From contig JAUPTV010000136.1 of the NCBI GenBank assembly GCA_030917925.1, forward strand, positions 1 through 41,965: a stretch of 41,965 nucleotides of DNA, written 5' to 3'. The notes beneath the pieces were generated by a model. That model saw nothing but the letters and a program-made list of their open reading frames with translations. It was not told the origin of the DNA and searched no databases. This document shows positions 35,899 to 41,965 of the stretch, in pieces. Each line of letters opens with the position of its first letter. Position 1 is the first letter of the stretch. The stretch comes from Pseudomonadota bacterium (GTDB lineage: Bacteria; Pseudomonadota; Gammaproteobacteria; Competibacterales; Competibacteraceae). Both the position numbers and the translations under genes were made by a program.

Positions 35899-36561
35899 AT
35901 GAAATACCTGCCTGAGTTGTTTGCCGCCAACGCCCGCTGGGCTGAAGAGATGCGAGCGGTCGATCCTGGCTTCTTCGCCGGACTGGCGGCGCTGCAAAAT
36001 CCGGGTTACCTGTGGATCGGCTGTTCAGACAGTCGGGTGCCGGCGAATCAGATCACGGGCCTGAAGCCGGGTGAAATATTTGTTCATCGTAACGTCGCCA
36101 ATGTGGTGGTGCATACCGATCTTAACTGCTTGTCGGTGATGCAATACGCCATCGAAGTTCTCAAGGTTCAGCACATCATTGTTTGCGGTCACTACGGTTG
36201 CGGCGGAGTCCGGGCCGCTTTGGAAGGGCCATCACTGGGGCTGATCGACAACTGGTTGCGCCATATCCAGGATGCGCGGGACCGGCATCTGGATTTCATC
36301 ACCGCGCTACCGGACGACGCCACGCGCTGGCAGGCCCTGTGCGAACTGAATGTCATTGAGCAGGTGCGCAATGTCGCCCGCACGACGCTGGTGGGCGATG
36401 CCTGGCAGCGGGGACAATCGCTGATACTGCACGGCTGGATTTACGGTCTGAAGGACGGACGCTTGCAGGACCTGCAAACCTCGCTGAAGTCCAGCGCCGA
36501 ACTGGATACAGTGATCGCCGAGGCGGTGGCGACAGTCCGGTCGCGCTATGTGACCCGTTGA
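35899..36561 (+). CDS. Beta-class carbonic anhydrase
   Basis: Interconverts CO2 and bicarbonate. The 220-residue protein has the zinc site C42-X-D44-X-R46 (IGCSDSRVPANQ) and H98-X2-C101 (VCGHYGCGGV), with FVHRNVANVV between them, all typical of plant/bacterial beta-CAs. The chosen ATG follows a TGGAGAAG; an earlier in-frame ATG at 35806 would add 31 residues unlike the family. It lies 108 bases after ccr copy 2, whose product uses CO2, and the cell also needs bicarbonate for propionyl-CoA carboxylation; either could explain its placement. Confidence 0.92.
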   Translation: MKYLPELFAANARWAEEMRAVDPGFFAGLAALQNPGYLWIGCSDSRVPANQITGLKPGEIFVHRNVANVVVHTDLNCLSVMQYAIEVLKVQHIIVCGHYGCGGVRAALEGPSLGLIDNWLRHIQDARDRHLDFITALPDDATRWQALCELNVIEQVRNVARTTLVGDAWQRGQSLILHGWIYGLKDGRLQDLQTSLKSSAELDTVIAEAVATVRSRYVTR

Positions 36562-36614
36562 ATCCAGTACCGCTCCCTGTTAAAAGGACGCAACTATCCA
36601 CGGAGTTGTCAGCC

Positions 36615-37598
36615 ATGAAAGCGATTGTTTGCCACGAACTCACCGGCCCGGCGGCGCTGCGGTTTGAAGAGGTTCCAGAACCACGCCCTGGTCCGGGCCA
36701 GGTGCGTATCCGGGTGCGGGCTTGCGGGGTTAATTTCGCCGATAGCCTGATGACCCGTGGCCAGTATCAGCAGCAACCGCAACCGCCCTTCAGCCCCGGC
36801 TTCGAAGTGTCCGGCGAGGTGCTGGAACGAGGCGCGGGTGTGGAGAGAATCGCAGTCGGGGATCGGGTAATCGCCATGACGCTGCACGGGGGTTATGCCG
36901 AACAGGTCGTGGCGGAGGTCAAGCGCTGTGTGCCGATGCCGGCGGCGATGTCCTGGGAACACGGTGCCGCCTTTCCCGTGGTGTTTGGCACGTCGCACGT
37001 TGCGCTATGGCATCGAGCGCGGTTGCAAGCGGGTGAGACGCTGGTGGTGCATGGCGCTTCCGGCGGAGTCGGCTTGACGGCGGTCGCCATTGGCAAGCAG
37101 TTGGGCGCAACGGTCATTGCTACCGCGAGCGGTCCGGAAAAGCTGGCCGTGGCTCGTGAACATGGTGCGGATCATCTGATTGATGTGGGCCACGAGGATG
37201 TCCGAACGCGGATTAAGGAACTGACTGATGGGCGCGGCGCGGATGTGGTTTACGATCCGGTCGGCGGTGACCTGTTCACGGCGTCCCTGCGCAGCATTGC
37301 TTTTGAAGGGCGGATTCTGGTGATTGGTTTTGCTGGTGGCACCGTGCCGCAGATTCCCGCAAATCATTTGCTGGTGAAGAATGTGGACGTGATCGGCCTG
37401 AACTGGCCGGCTTATGCGGAACTGAATCCCCGGGTGATGACCGAGAGTTTCGCGACCCTGATGGACTGGTATTTAACCGGCGCGATCAGGCCGCATGTGT
37501 CGGCGACCTGGCCGCTGGAGCAGGCGGTCGAGGCGCTTAATCAGATAGTGACACGTCAATCTACCGGCAAGGTCGTGATTACGGTGGGCGAGTCGTGA
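36615..37598 (+). CDS. NADPH:quinone oxidoreductase-type MDR family protein
   Basis: A 327-residue zinc-free medium-chain dehydrogenase/reductase. It starts MKAIVCHELTGPAALRFEEV and contains RACGVNFADSLMTRGQYQ, the nucleotide-binding VHGASGGVGLTAVAIGKQLG, and GRGADVVYDPVGGDLF. No structural or catalytic zinc cysteines are present. Family members reduce quinones or alpha,beta-unsaturated acyl compounds with NADPH; the CoA-thioester context leaves the substrate open. The ATG at 36615 has GGAG nine bases upstream; the frame also opens 19 codons earlier, overlapping the carbonic anhydrase gene, with less likely residues. Confidence 0.85.
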   Translation: MKAIVCHELTGPAALRFEEVPEPRPGPGQVRIRVRACGVNFADSLMTRGQYQQQPQPPFSPGFEVSGEVLERGAGVERIAVGDRVIAMTLHGGYAEQVVAEVKRCVPMPAAMSWEHGAAFPVVFGTSHVALWHRARLQAGETLVVHGASGGVGLTAVAIGKQLGATVIATASGPEKLAVAREHGADHLIDVGHEDVRTRIKELTDGRGADVVYDPVGGDLFTASLRSIAFEGRILVIGFAGGTVPQIPANHLLVKNVDVIGLNWPAYAELNPRVMTESFATLMDWYLTGAIRPHVSATWPLEQAVEALNQIVTRQSTGKVVITVGES

Positions 37599-37620
37599 AC
37601 GAACCGGATGGGGGATAGTT

Positions 37621-38094
37621 GTGGCTGAATTGACGATAGAGCATTTGGGGCGGATAACGCGGGCGACGGGGCGATGCAGCGATGCGCAGCTTAGAAAATT
37701 TCGCAACGCCTTGCTGCTCAAGGAATTTCGTATTGTTTCTGAACAGGAGAATGCCTGGGAGCTGCGGCGACGTGCTTATCTGTTGCAGGACGATTGGCCG
37801 GTGCAGATCAAGATTCGCCGCAATGGCGCGCAGTTTGAAATTGATTATTACCTGTCGATTCCCTGGGGCTGGATTGCGGGACTGGGGTTTCTCACCGGGA
37901 TCGCGCTGCCCTTTGCCGGTTTCCAGAACGCGGGATTGGCGTTCGTTTTAGCGCTGCTGGTGATGGGGCTGGCGGTCTACAAACAGAAATTCGATGTTCG
38001 GACGGATGCCCGGTTCTGGCAGCAGCGCTCCCGGCAACGTTGGGGAGAACTCATGGAGCGGTTGATACAAGAGGCTTTTGTAGGCGAGCGCTGA
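37621..38094 (+). CDS. Small hypothetical membrane protein
   Basis: A 157-residue protein I cannot assign to a family. The N-terminal half is charged and soluble (RKFRNALLLKEFRIVSEQEN). Two adjacent hydrophobic segments follow (GWIAGLGFLTGIALPFAG and NAGLAFVLALLVMGLAVY), forming a probable helical hairpin, and then a basic amphipathic tail (FWQQRSRQRWGELMERLIQE). The start is a GTG with GGGGGATAG just upstream. It follows the MDR gene by 22 bases and is convergent with rng. Confidence 0.65.
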   Translation: MAELTIEHLGRITRATGRCSDAQLRKFRNALLLKEFRIVSEQENAWELRRRAYLLQDDWPVQIKIRRNGAQFEIDYYLSIPWGWIAGLGFLTGIALPFAGFQNAGLAFVLALLVMGLAVYKQKFDVRTDARFWQQRSRQRWGELMERLIQEAFVGER

Positions 38095-38103
38095 ACCTTT
38101 CTT

Positions 38104-38129
38104 GACCTTGGCGACCTTGGCGACTTGGC
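38104..38129. repeat. Short tandem repeat between the membrane-protein gene and rng
   Basis: GACCTTGGC occurs twice in tandem (38104-38112, 38113-38121) and a third shortened unit GACTTGGC follows. It lies in 58 bases of convergent intergenic DNA and has no obvious hairpin or T-tract. Confidence 0.5.
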
Positions 38130-38152
38130 GTTTTTCGGGCGATGGTGACTCG

Positions 38153-39670
38153 CTACATCAACACCACATCATACTGTTCACGGGTATACAGCGTTTCCGC
38201 CTGGAACTTGATGGGAATGCCAATGAACGCCTCCAGTTGCGCCACGCTGTTGGATTCCTGATCGAGCATCACATCGACCACATCCGGCGCGGCCAGCACG
38301 ACGAACTGACGCGGTGAATATTGGCGAGTCTCGCGCAACAGCTCCCGGAAAATTTCGTAACACATCGTTTCAGCGGTCTTGATCGTCCCGCGCCCGTCGC
38401 ACAGTGGGCAGGGTTCACACAGCAGTTGCCCAAGACTTTCCCGGGTGCGCTTGCGGGTCATTTCCACCAGACCCAGCGGCGACACCTGGGAAATATGGCT
38501 CTTGGCTCGATCCTTTTCCAGATGTTTCTCCAGCGCCCGCAACACCGCCTGACGGTGTTCCTCGCTGGCCATGTCGATGAAATCCAGAATGATAATCCCG
38601 CCCAGATTCCGCAACCGCAGTTGCCGGGCAATCGCTGCCGCCGCTTCCAGATTGGTCTTGAAGATGGTTTCTTCCAGATTGCGATGCCCGACATAAGCCC
38701 CGGTATTGACATCAACGGTCGCCATCGCTTCGGTTTGATCGACGATCAGATAACCGCCAGACTTGAGCGGCACCTTCTTACCCAGTGCTTTATGAATTTC
38801 ATCCTCGATGCCGTACAGCTCGAAGATCGGCCGCTCGCCGGGATAGTGTTCCAGGCGCTTCACCATCTCCGGCACGAACTTGTCGGCGAATTTCAACATG
38901 CGCTGGCAGGTCTCGCGGGAGTCGATGCGCACCTTTTCCACATTCGCCCCGACGAAATCGCGCAGCACCCGCAGCACCAGCGGTAAATCTTCATACAGGG
39001 CAAGGATGCCGCTGGTTTCCCGGATACGATCCTGGATGGAATTCCACAACCGTTGCAGAAACTGCATATCGGCCCGCAACGCCTCGGGTTCTGCGCCTTC
39101 CGCTGCCGTGCGGACGATGTAACCGCCGCCAAACTCGGTGCGGAAGGCGTTGACCATCTCTTTCAACCGCTGCCGTTCGCGTTCACTGTCGATTTTAACC
39201 GATACTCCGGCCACATCGGAATCGGCCAGAAACACCAAAAAGCGCGACGGCAAGGTCACGTGGGTAGTCAGCCGCGCCCCCTTGGTGCCAATCGGGTCCT
39301 TGATCACCTGCACCACCAGTTCCTGACCTTCGCGCACCAGATCGGTAATCGCCAGCACCCGTTCGCTACTGACCGCAACGATTTCCGTTTCGGGCGGAGG
39401 CCCCTTGTCGAGGAGATATTCGTGGCGGATATCGGACACATGCAGAAACGCCGCCCGGTCCAGGCCGATGTCCACAAACGCGGCTTCCATGCCGGGCAGC
39501 ACTCGACAGACCTGGCCCTTATAAATATTACCGACCAGGCCGCGTTTACCTGCCCGTTCAATGAGAATTTCCTGCAGGACGCCATTCTCTACCACCGCCA
39601 CCCGGGTTTCCCGAGGGGTGATATTGATGAGAATTTCGTCGCCGGTGCCGCCTTCGACGCGTGTGGACAT
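38153..39670 (-). CDS. rng: Ribonuclease G
   Basis: A 505-residue endoribonuclease of the RNase E/G family, processing 16S rRNA 5' ends and degrading mRNA. It starts with EILINITPRETRVAVVENGV, followed by the S1 domain (GLVGNIYKGQVCRVLPGMEA, AFVDIGLDRAAFLHVSDI). The catalytic DNase I-like region contains MATVDVNTGAYVGHRNLEET and IILDFIDMASEEHRQ, whose Asp residues bind magnesium. The zinc-link cysteines are in CEPCPLCDGRGTI. No long C-terminal scaffold is present, so this is RNase G rather than E. It is last in the proA-nadD-rsfS-rlmH-maf-rng series. Confidence 0.94.
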   Translation of the reverse strand: MSTRVEGGTGDEILINITPRETRVAVVENGVLQEILIERAGKRGLVGNIYKGQVCRVLPGMEAAFVDIGLDRAAFLHVSDIRHEYLLDKGPPPETEIVAVSSERVLAITDLVREGQELVVQVIKDPIGTKGARLTTHVTLPSRFLVFLADSDVAGVSVKIDSERERQRLKEMVNAFRTEFGGGYIVRTAAEGAEPEALRADMQFLQRLWNSIQDRIRETSGILALYEDLPLVLRVLRDFVGANVEKVRIDSRETCQRMLKFADKFVPEMVKRLEHYPGERPIFELYGIEDEIHKALGKKVPLKSGGYLIVDQTEAMATVDVNTGAYVGHRNLEETIFKTNLEAAAAIARQLRLRNLGGIIILDFIDMASEEHRQAVLRALEKHLEKDRAKSHISQVSPLGLVEMTRKRTRESLGQLLCEPCPLCDGRGTIKTAETMCYEIFRELLRETRQYSPRQFVVLAAPDVVDVMLDQESNSVAQLEAFIGIPIKFQAETLYTREQYDVVLM

Positions 39671-39706
39671 ACGATACTGTTCCGGTTAAAAACGAATGGA
39701 AAAGGT

Positions 39707-40285
39707 TCAGAAAGGCCAGCCAAACTCCCGCAGCAGTTCAGCGGTTTCAAACAGCGGCAAGCCCATCACTCCGGAATAACTGCCGTGCAGATGTGTGATG
39801 AACGTCGCCGCCCGGCCCTGAATGCCATAACCCCCGGCCTTGTCGCGGGGTTCGCCGCTGTCCCAGTACGCCGCACATTCTACTGGACTCAGGTTGCGGA
39901 ACCAGACCCGGCTTTCCTGAACTTTGACCGCATTTCGAGTGGATGTTGCTACAGCCACCGCACTCAAGACCTGATGTTCGCGGCCCGAGAGTCGCGCCAG
40001 CATCGCCAGTCCGTCCTCGCGGTCACGAGGTTTGCCCAGAATGACGTCATCCACCACGACAGCGGTATCCGCGCCCAATACCGGGGCCGGTTGACGGCGA
40101 CCCAGCGCCGCGCAACCGAACTGCGCTTTGGCCAGCGCCAGCCGGGCAACGTAGTCATCAGGACTTTCGCCAGCGCCGGGCGTTTCATCGACCTCAATCC
40201 GCAGCAAGCGGTAGGAGACGCCGATTTGGCGCAACAGTTCACGGCGACGCGGCGAGGCGGAGGCCAGGTAAATGAAATTGGGCAT
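39707..40285 (-). CDS. maf: Maf-family nucleotide pyrophosphatase
   Basis: A 192-residue house-cleaning nucleotide pyrophosphatase that probably removes dTTP/UTP or modified nucleotides. Family motifs are [12 protein letters not shown] at the N-terminus, [26 protein letters not shown], and [13 protein letters not shown] near the C-terminus. The order maf then rng is the same as in many gammaproteobacteria. The gene starts one base after the stop region of rlmH, and all three are probably co-transcribed. Confidence 0.92.
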   Translation of the reverse strand: MPNFIYLASASPRRRELLRQIGVSYRLLRIEVDETPGAGESPDDYVARLALAKAQFGCAALGRRQPAPVLGADTAVVVDDVILGKPRDREDGLAMLARLSGREHQVLSAVAVATSTRNAVKVQESRVWFRNLSPVECAAYWDSGEPRDKAGGYGIQGRAATFITHLHGSYSGVMGLPLFETAELLREFGWPF

Positions 40286-40286
40286 A

Positions 40287-40757
40287 TCAGGCGCGGTGAT
40301 AGGGGTGGTGATGCAACAGACTCCAGGCCCGGTACAGTTGTTCGGCGACCACGATGCGCACCAGTGGATGCGGCAATGTCAAGCGTGACAGTGACCAGAG
40401 ATGTTCAGCGCGATCCCGGCATGGGGCGTCCAGTCCATCCGGGCCGCCCACCAGCAAACTCAAATCCCGGCCTTCCTGCAACCAGTCGGCCAATCGCTGC
40501 GCCAGTTCTGCCGTACTCCATTCCCGCCCACGTTCATCCAGGGCGATGACGCAGGAACTGGAGGGAACGGCCGCCAGCAACCGCTCGCCTTCCGTGCGGA
40601 TGATCCGGGGCAAGTCGGCGTTCGGACCGCGCTTCCCGGCAGGAATTTCGATCAGATGCAAGGCGCATTCGCGGGGCAATCGGACGGCGTATTCCAGATA
40701 GCCGGCTTTGACCCAATCCGGCATTCGGACGCCGACCGCGAGCAGGTGAATTTTCAA
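40287..40757 (-). CDS. rlmH: 23S rRNA (pseudouridine-1915-N3)-methyltransferase RlmH
   Basis: A 156-residue SPOUT-fold methyltransferase that modifies pseudouridine 1915 in helix 69 of 23S rRNA. It has the usual length and motifs: [20 protein letters not shown] at the start, [20 protein letters not shown], the SAM-binding LLVGGPDGL, and [19 protein letters not shown] at the end, the knot region. It lies downstream of rsfS, the standard pairing in bacteria. Confidence 0.95.
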   Translation of the reverse strand: MKIHLLAVGVRMPDWVKAGYLEYAVRLPRECALHLIEIPAGKRGPNADLPRIIRTEGERLLAAVPSSSCVIALDERGREWSTAELAQRLADWLQEGRDLSLLVGGPDGLDAPCRDRAEHLWSLSRLTLPHPLVRIVVAEQLYRAWSLLHHHPYHRA

Positions 40758-40789
40758 AGGGCGAGGGGTGAGTAGCGAGTCGTCAGCCT

Positions 40790-41137
40790 TTAGCCGGTCG
40801 CCTTGAGCCGTCCGGTGTCAACCGACCACAATTTTTCCAGGTTATAGAAATCGCGGGTCTGGGGCAGCATGACATGGATGATGATGTCGTTCATATCCAC
40901 CAACACCCATTCCGCTTCCTGATCGCCTTCGACGCCCAGGGGACGAATGCCGACGGCAACGCATTTTTCGACGACTTTATCGGCGATGGATTTGACATGG
41001 CGGGTGGAGGTGCCGCTGGCGACGATCATCAGGTCGGTAAAACTGGCGATGTTGCGCACATCCAGAATACGGATGTCCTGGGCTTTTACGTCTTCCATAG
41101 CGTCAACCACGATTTTTTGTAAAACTTCAAGTTGCAT
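40790..41137 (-). CDS. rsfS: Ribosomal silencing factor RsfS
   Basis: A 115-residue DUF143 protein that binds L14 and prevents subunit joining under starvation. Motifs are KAQDIRILDVRNIASFTDLM, VASGTSTRHVKSIADKVVEK and EWVLVDMNDIIIHVMLPQTR, at the positions expected. It follows nadD by 16 bases and is co-oriented with rlmH. The short gap and conserved order support one operon. Confidence 0.94.
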   Translation of the reverse strand: MQLEVLQKIVVDAMEDVKAQDIRILDVRNIASFTDLMIVASGTSTRHVKSIADKVVEKCVAVGIRPLGVEGDQEAEWVLVDMNDIIIHVMLPQTRDFYNLEKLWSVDTGRLKATG

Positions 41138-41153
41138 GAATTCGGTTAATCCT

Positions 41154-41828
41154 TCAGCGGGTTGCAGAGTCGGGTATCGGCGCGGGCCGGTACAGGCGTT
41201 GATCGTGGATAGAAGTCAGCACCACTTCCGGCAGCAGATAGCGGGGCGATTGGCCCTGCGCTAACAGGGCGCGAATGTGGGTGGCGGAAATATTGAGTTG
41301 AGTGACCGGTTGAAAGAGTACGCCGCCTGCGGGTTTGCGGCGCAGCGCCAGGACATCGAAAATGACCTGGGGCGTGATGAACTTTTCCAGCACCGGCGGC
41401 AAGGGTTGCAGTACGCCAGGCCGTTGCATGACCACAATATGCGTCCAATGGGTGAGTTCCTGCCAGCGATGCCAGGTGTGCAGTTCCCGGAAGGCGTCGG
41501 TGCCGACAATCAGACAGAGCGGCGTTTCCGGACCCACTTCGGCGCGCAACGACGCCAGCGTATCGACCATATAGGACGTGCCATCCCGACACAGTTCCCG
41601 GTCATCCGCGACGAAACCGGGCTGACCGTCGGTGGCCAGTCGCACCAACGCCAGTCGTTGTTCCGCAGTGACCATCGGCAAACCGCGATGTGCGGGAATC
41701 CGGCAGGGAATAAACCGCACTTCCGCCAGTTCCAGCGCTTCCAGCAATTCCAGCGCCGTGCGCAGGTGGCCGTAATGAATCGGGTCGAACGTGCCGCCGA
41801 GAATGCCAATGGGATGGTGGCCAGACAT
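41154..41828 (-). CDS. nadD: Nicotinate-nucleotide adenylyltransferase
   Basis: Adenylates nicotinate mononucleotide in NAD synthesis. The 224-residue protein has the nucleotidyltransferase motif GILGGTFDPIHYGHLR near the start, LIVGTDAFRELHTWHRW in the middle and the C-terminal ISATHIRALLAQG (ISXTXXR). The frame is open 12 codons further upstream to 41864, but that would overlap the proA stop codon at 41845; the ATG at 41828, just after proA, gives the normal family N-terminus. Confidence 0.94.
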   Translation of the reverse strand: MSGHHPIGILGGTFDPIHYGHLRTALELLEALELAEVRFIPCRIPAHRGLPMVTAEQRLALVRLATDGQPGFVADDRELCRDGTSYMVDTLASLRAEVGPETPLCLIVGTDAFRELHTWHRWQELTHWTHIVVMQRPGVLQPLPPVLEKFITPQVIFDVLALRRKPAGGVLFQPVTQLNISATHIRALLAQGQSPRYLLPEVVLTSIHDQRLYRPAPIPDSATR

Positions 41829-41844
41829 TCGCTTAGTCTCTGCG

Positions 41845-41964
41845 CTACTGCCGAATATGCCCATCGCCCAGCACCACGAATTTTAACGTCGTCAGGCCAT
41901 CAACGCCGACCGGACCACGGGCGTGCAGTTTGTCAGTACTAATACCGATTTCCGCGCCCAGTCC
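41845..41964 (-). CDS. proA: Gamma-glutamyl phosphate reductase, C-terminal fragment
   Basis: The last 39 codons of proA before the window's right edge. The residues [20 protein letters not shown] and [17 protein letters not shown] are the highly conserved C-terminus of this proline-biosynthesis enzyme. The gene enters from outside, ends 16 bases before nadD and shares its strand; proA-nadD-rsfS-rlmH is a widespread order. Confidence 0.9.
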   Translation of the reverse strand, partial: GLGAEIGISTDKLHARGPVGVDGLTTLKFVVLGDGHIRQ

Positions 41965-41965
41965 A

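Noticed and set aside
33604-35997. Very long open frame on the minus strand (797 codons) across hpf and ccr copy 2
   Set aside because: It is the antisense shadow of a GC-rich, strongly codon-biased gene: His/Arg-rich without any domain, and a similar shadow (27949-29346) lies opposite ccr copy 1.

Overview
The window looks like a chromosomal segment of a gammaproteobacterium with moderately high GC. The evidence is gene order. engB lies divergent from a cytochrome c4 / dsbA / EEP-nuclease run, and proA-nadD-rsfS-rlmH-maf-rng run together; both are familiar gammaproteobacterial neighbourhoods. System II cytochrome c maturation (ResB/CcsA), a complete aapJQMP amino-acid transporter and a large set of ethylmalonyl-CoA (EMC) pathway genes suggest an acetate/fatty-acid using, perhaps polyhydroxyalkanoate-storing organism. 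A Competibacter-like lineage is a guess that only a phylogeny could settle. No rRNA, tRNA, CRISPR array or intact transposase was seen.

Layout. 1-1733 (minus): N-terminus of a DNA methyltransferase and a response-regulator/histidine-kinase hybrid. 1831-7300 (minus): EEP phosphohydrolase, DsbA, CcsA, ResB and dihaem cytochrome c4, a thiol/haem export block. engB diverges at 7483 and carries an unusual 3' extension. 8319-12474 (minus): aapJQMP. 12827-17829 (plus): five tightly overlapping genes (ATP-grasp; PRTase with TRSP domain; HAD; StiP/PELOTA; HpcH/HpaI-like). This is the biosynthetic half of the tellurium-resistance-associated (Ter) stress system, here without any ter gene beside it. 17875-20086: truncated Uma2 gene, an unrecognised 428-residue protein and a VapBC pair.

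20318-36561 is a C2/C4 assimilation region: mcd, mch, ecm, meaB, a ccr-CBS fusion, a MarR regulator divergent from GTP-PEP carboxykinase, malate dehydrogenase, a hibernation factor, a second ccr-CBS fusion and a beta-carbonic anhydrase. Together they would carboxylate crotonyl-CoA, rearrange and oxidise the C5 skeleton, and pass the resulting C4 acids to PEP. Epimerase and malyl-CoA lyase are not in the window. Both Ccr copies end in a CBS-domain pair, an architecture I do not associate with this enzyme and the most notable observation here. An AT-rich islet (about 23285-24205), with a CCHC zinc-knuckle protein and an HNH nuclease, splits the EMC genes and looks acquired.

36615-38094: a quinone-oxidoreductase-type MDR and a small membrane protein. 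38153-41965 (minus): rng, maf, rlmH, rsfS, nadD and the 3' end of proA. Short GC-rich palindromes are scattered between genes; one appears to have been inserted in frame inside a coding sequence.
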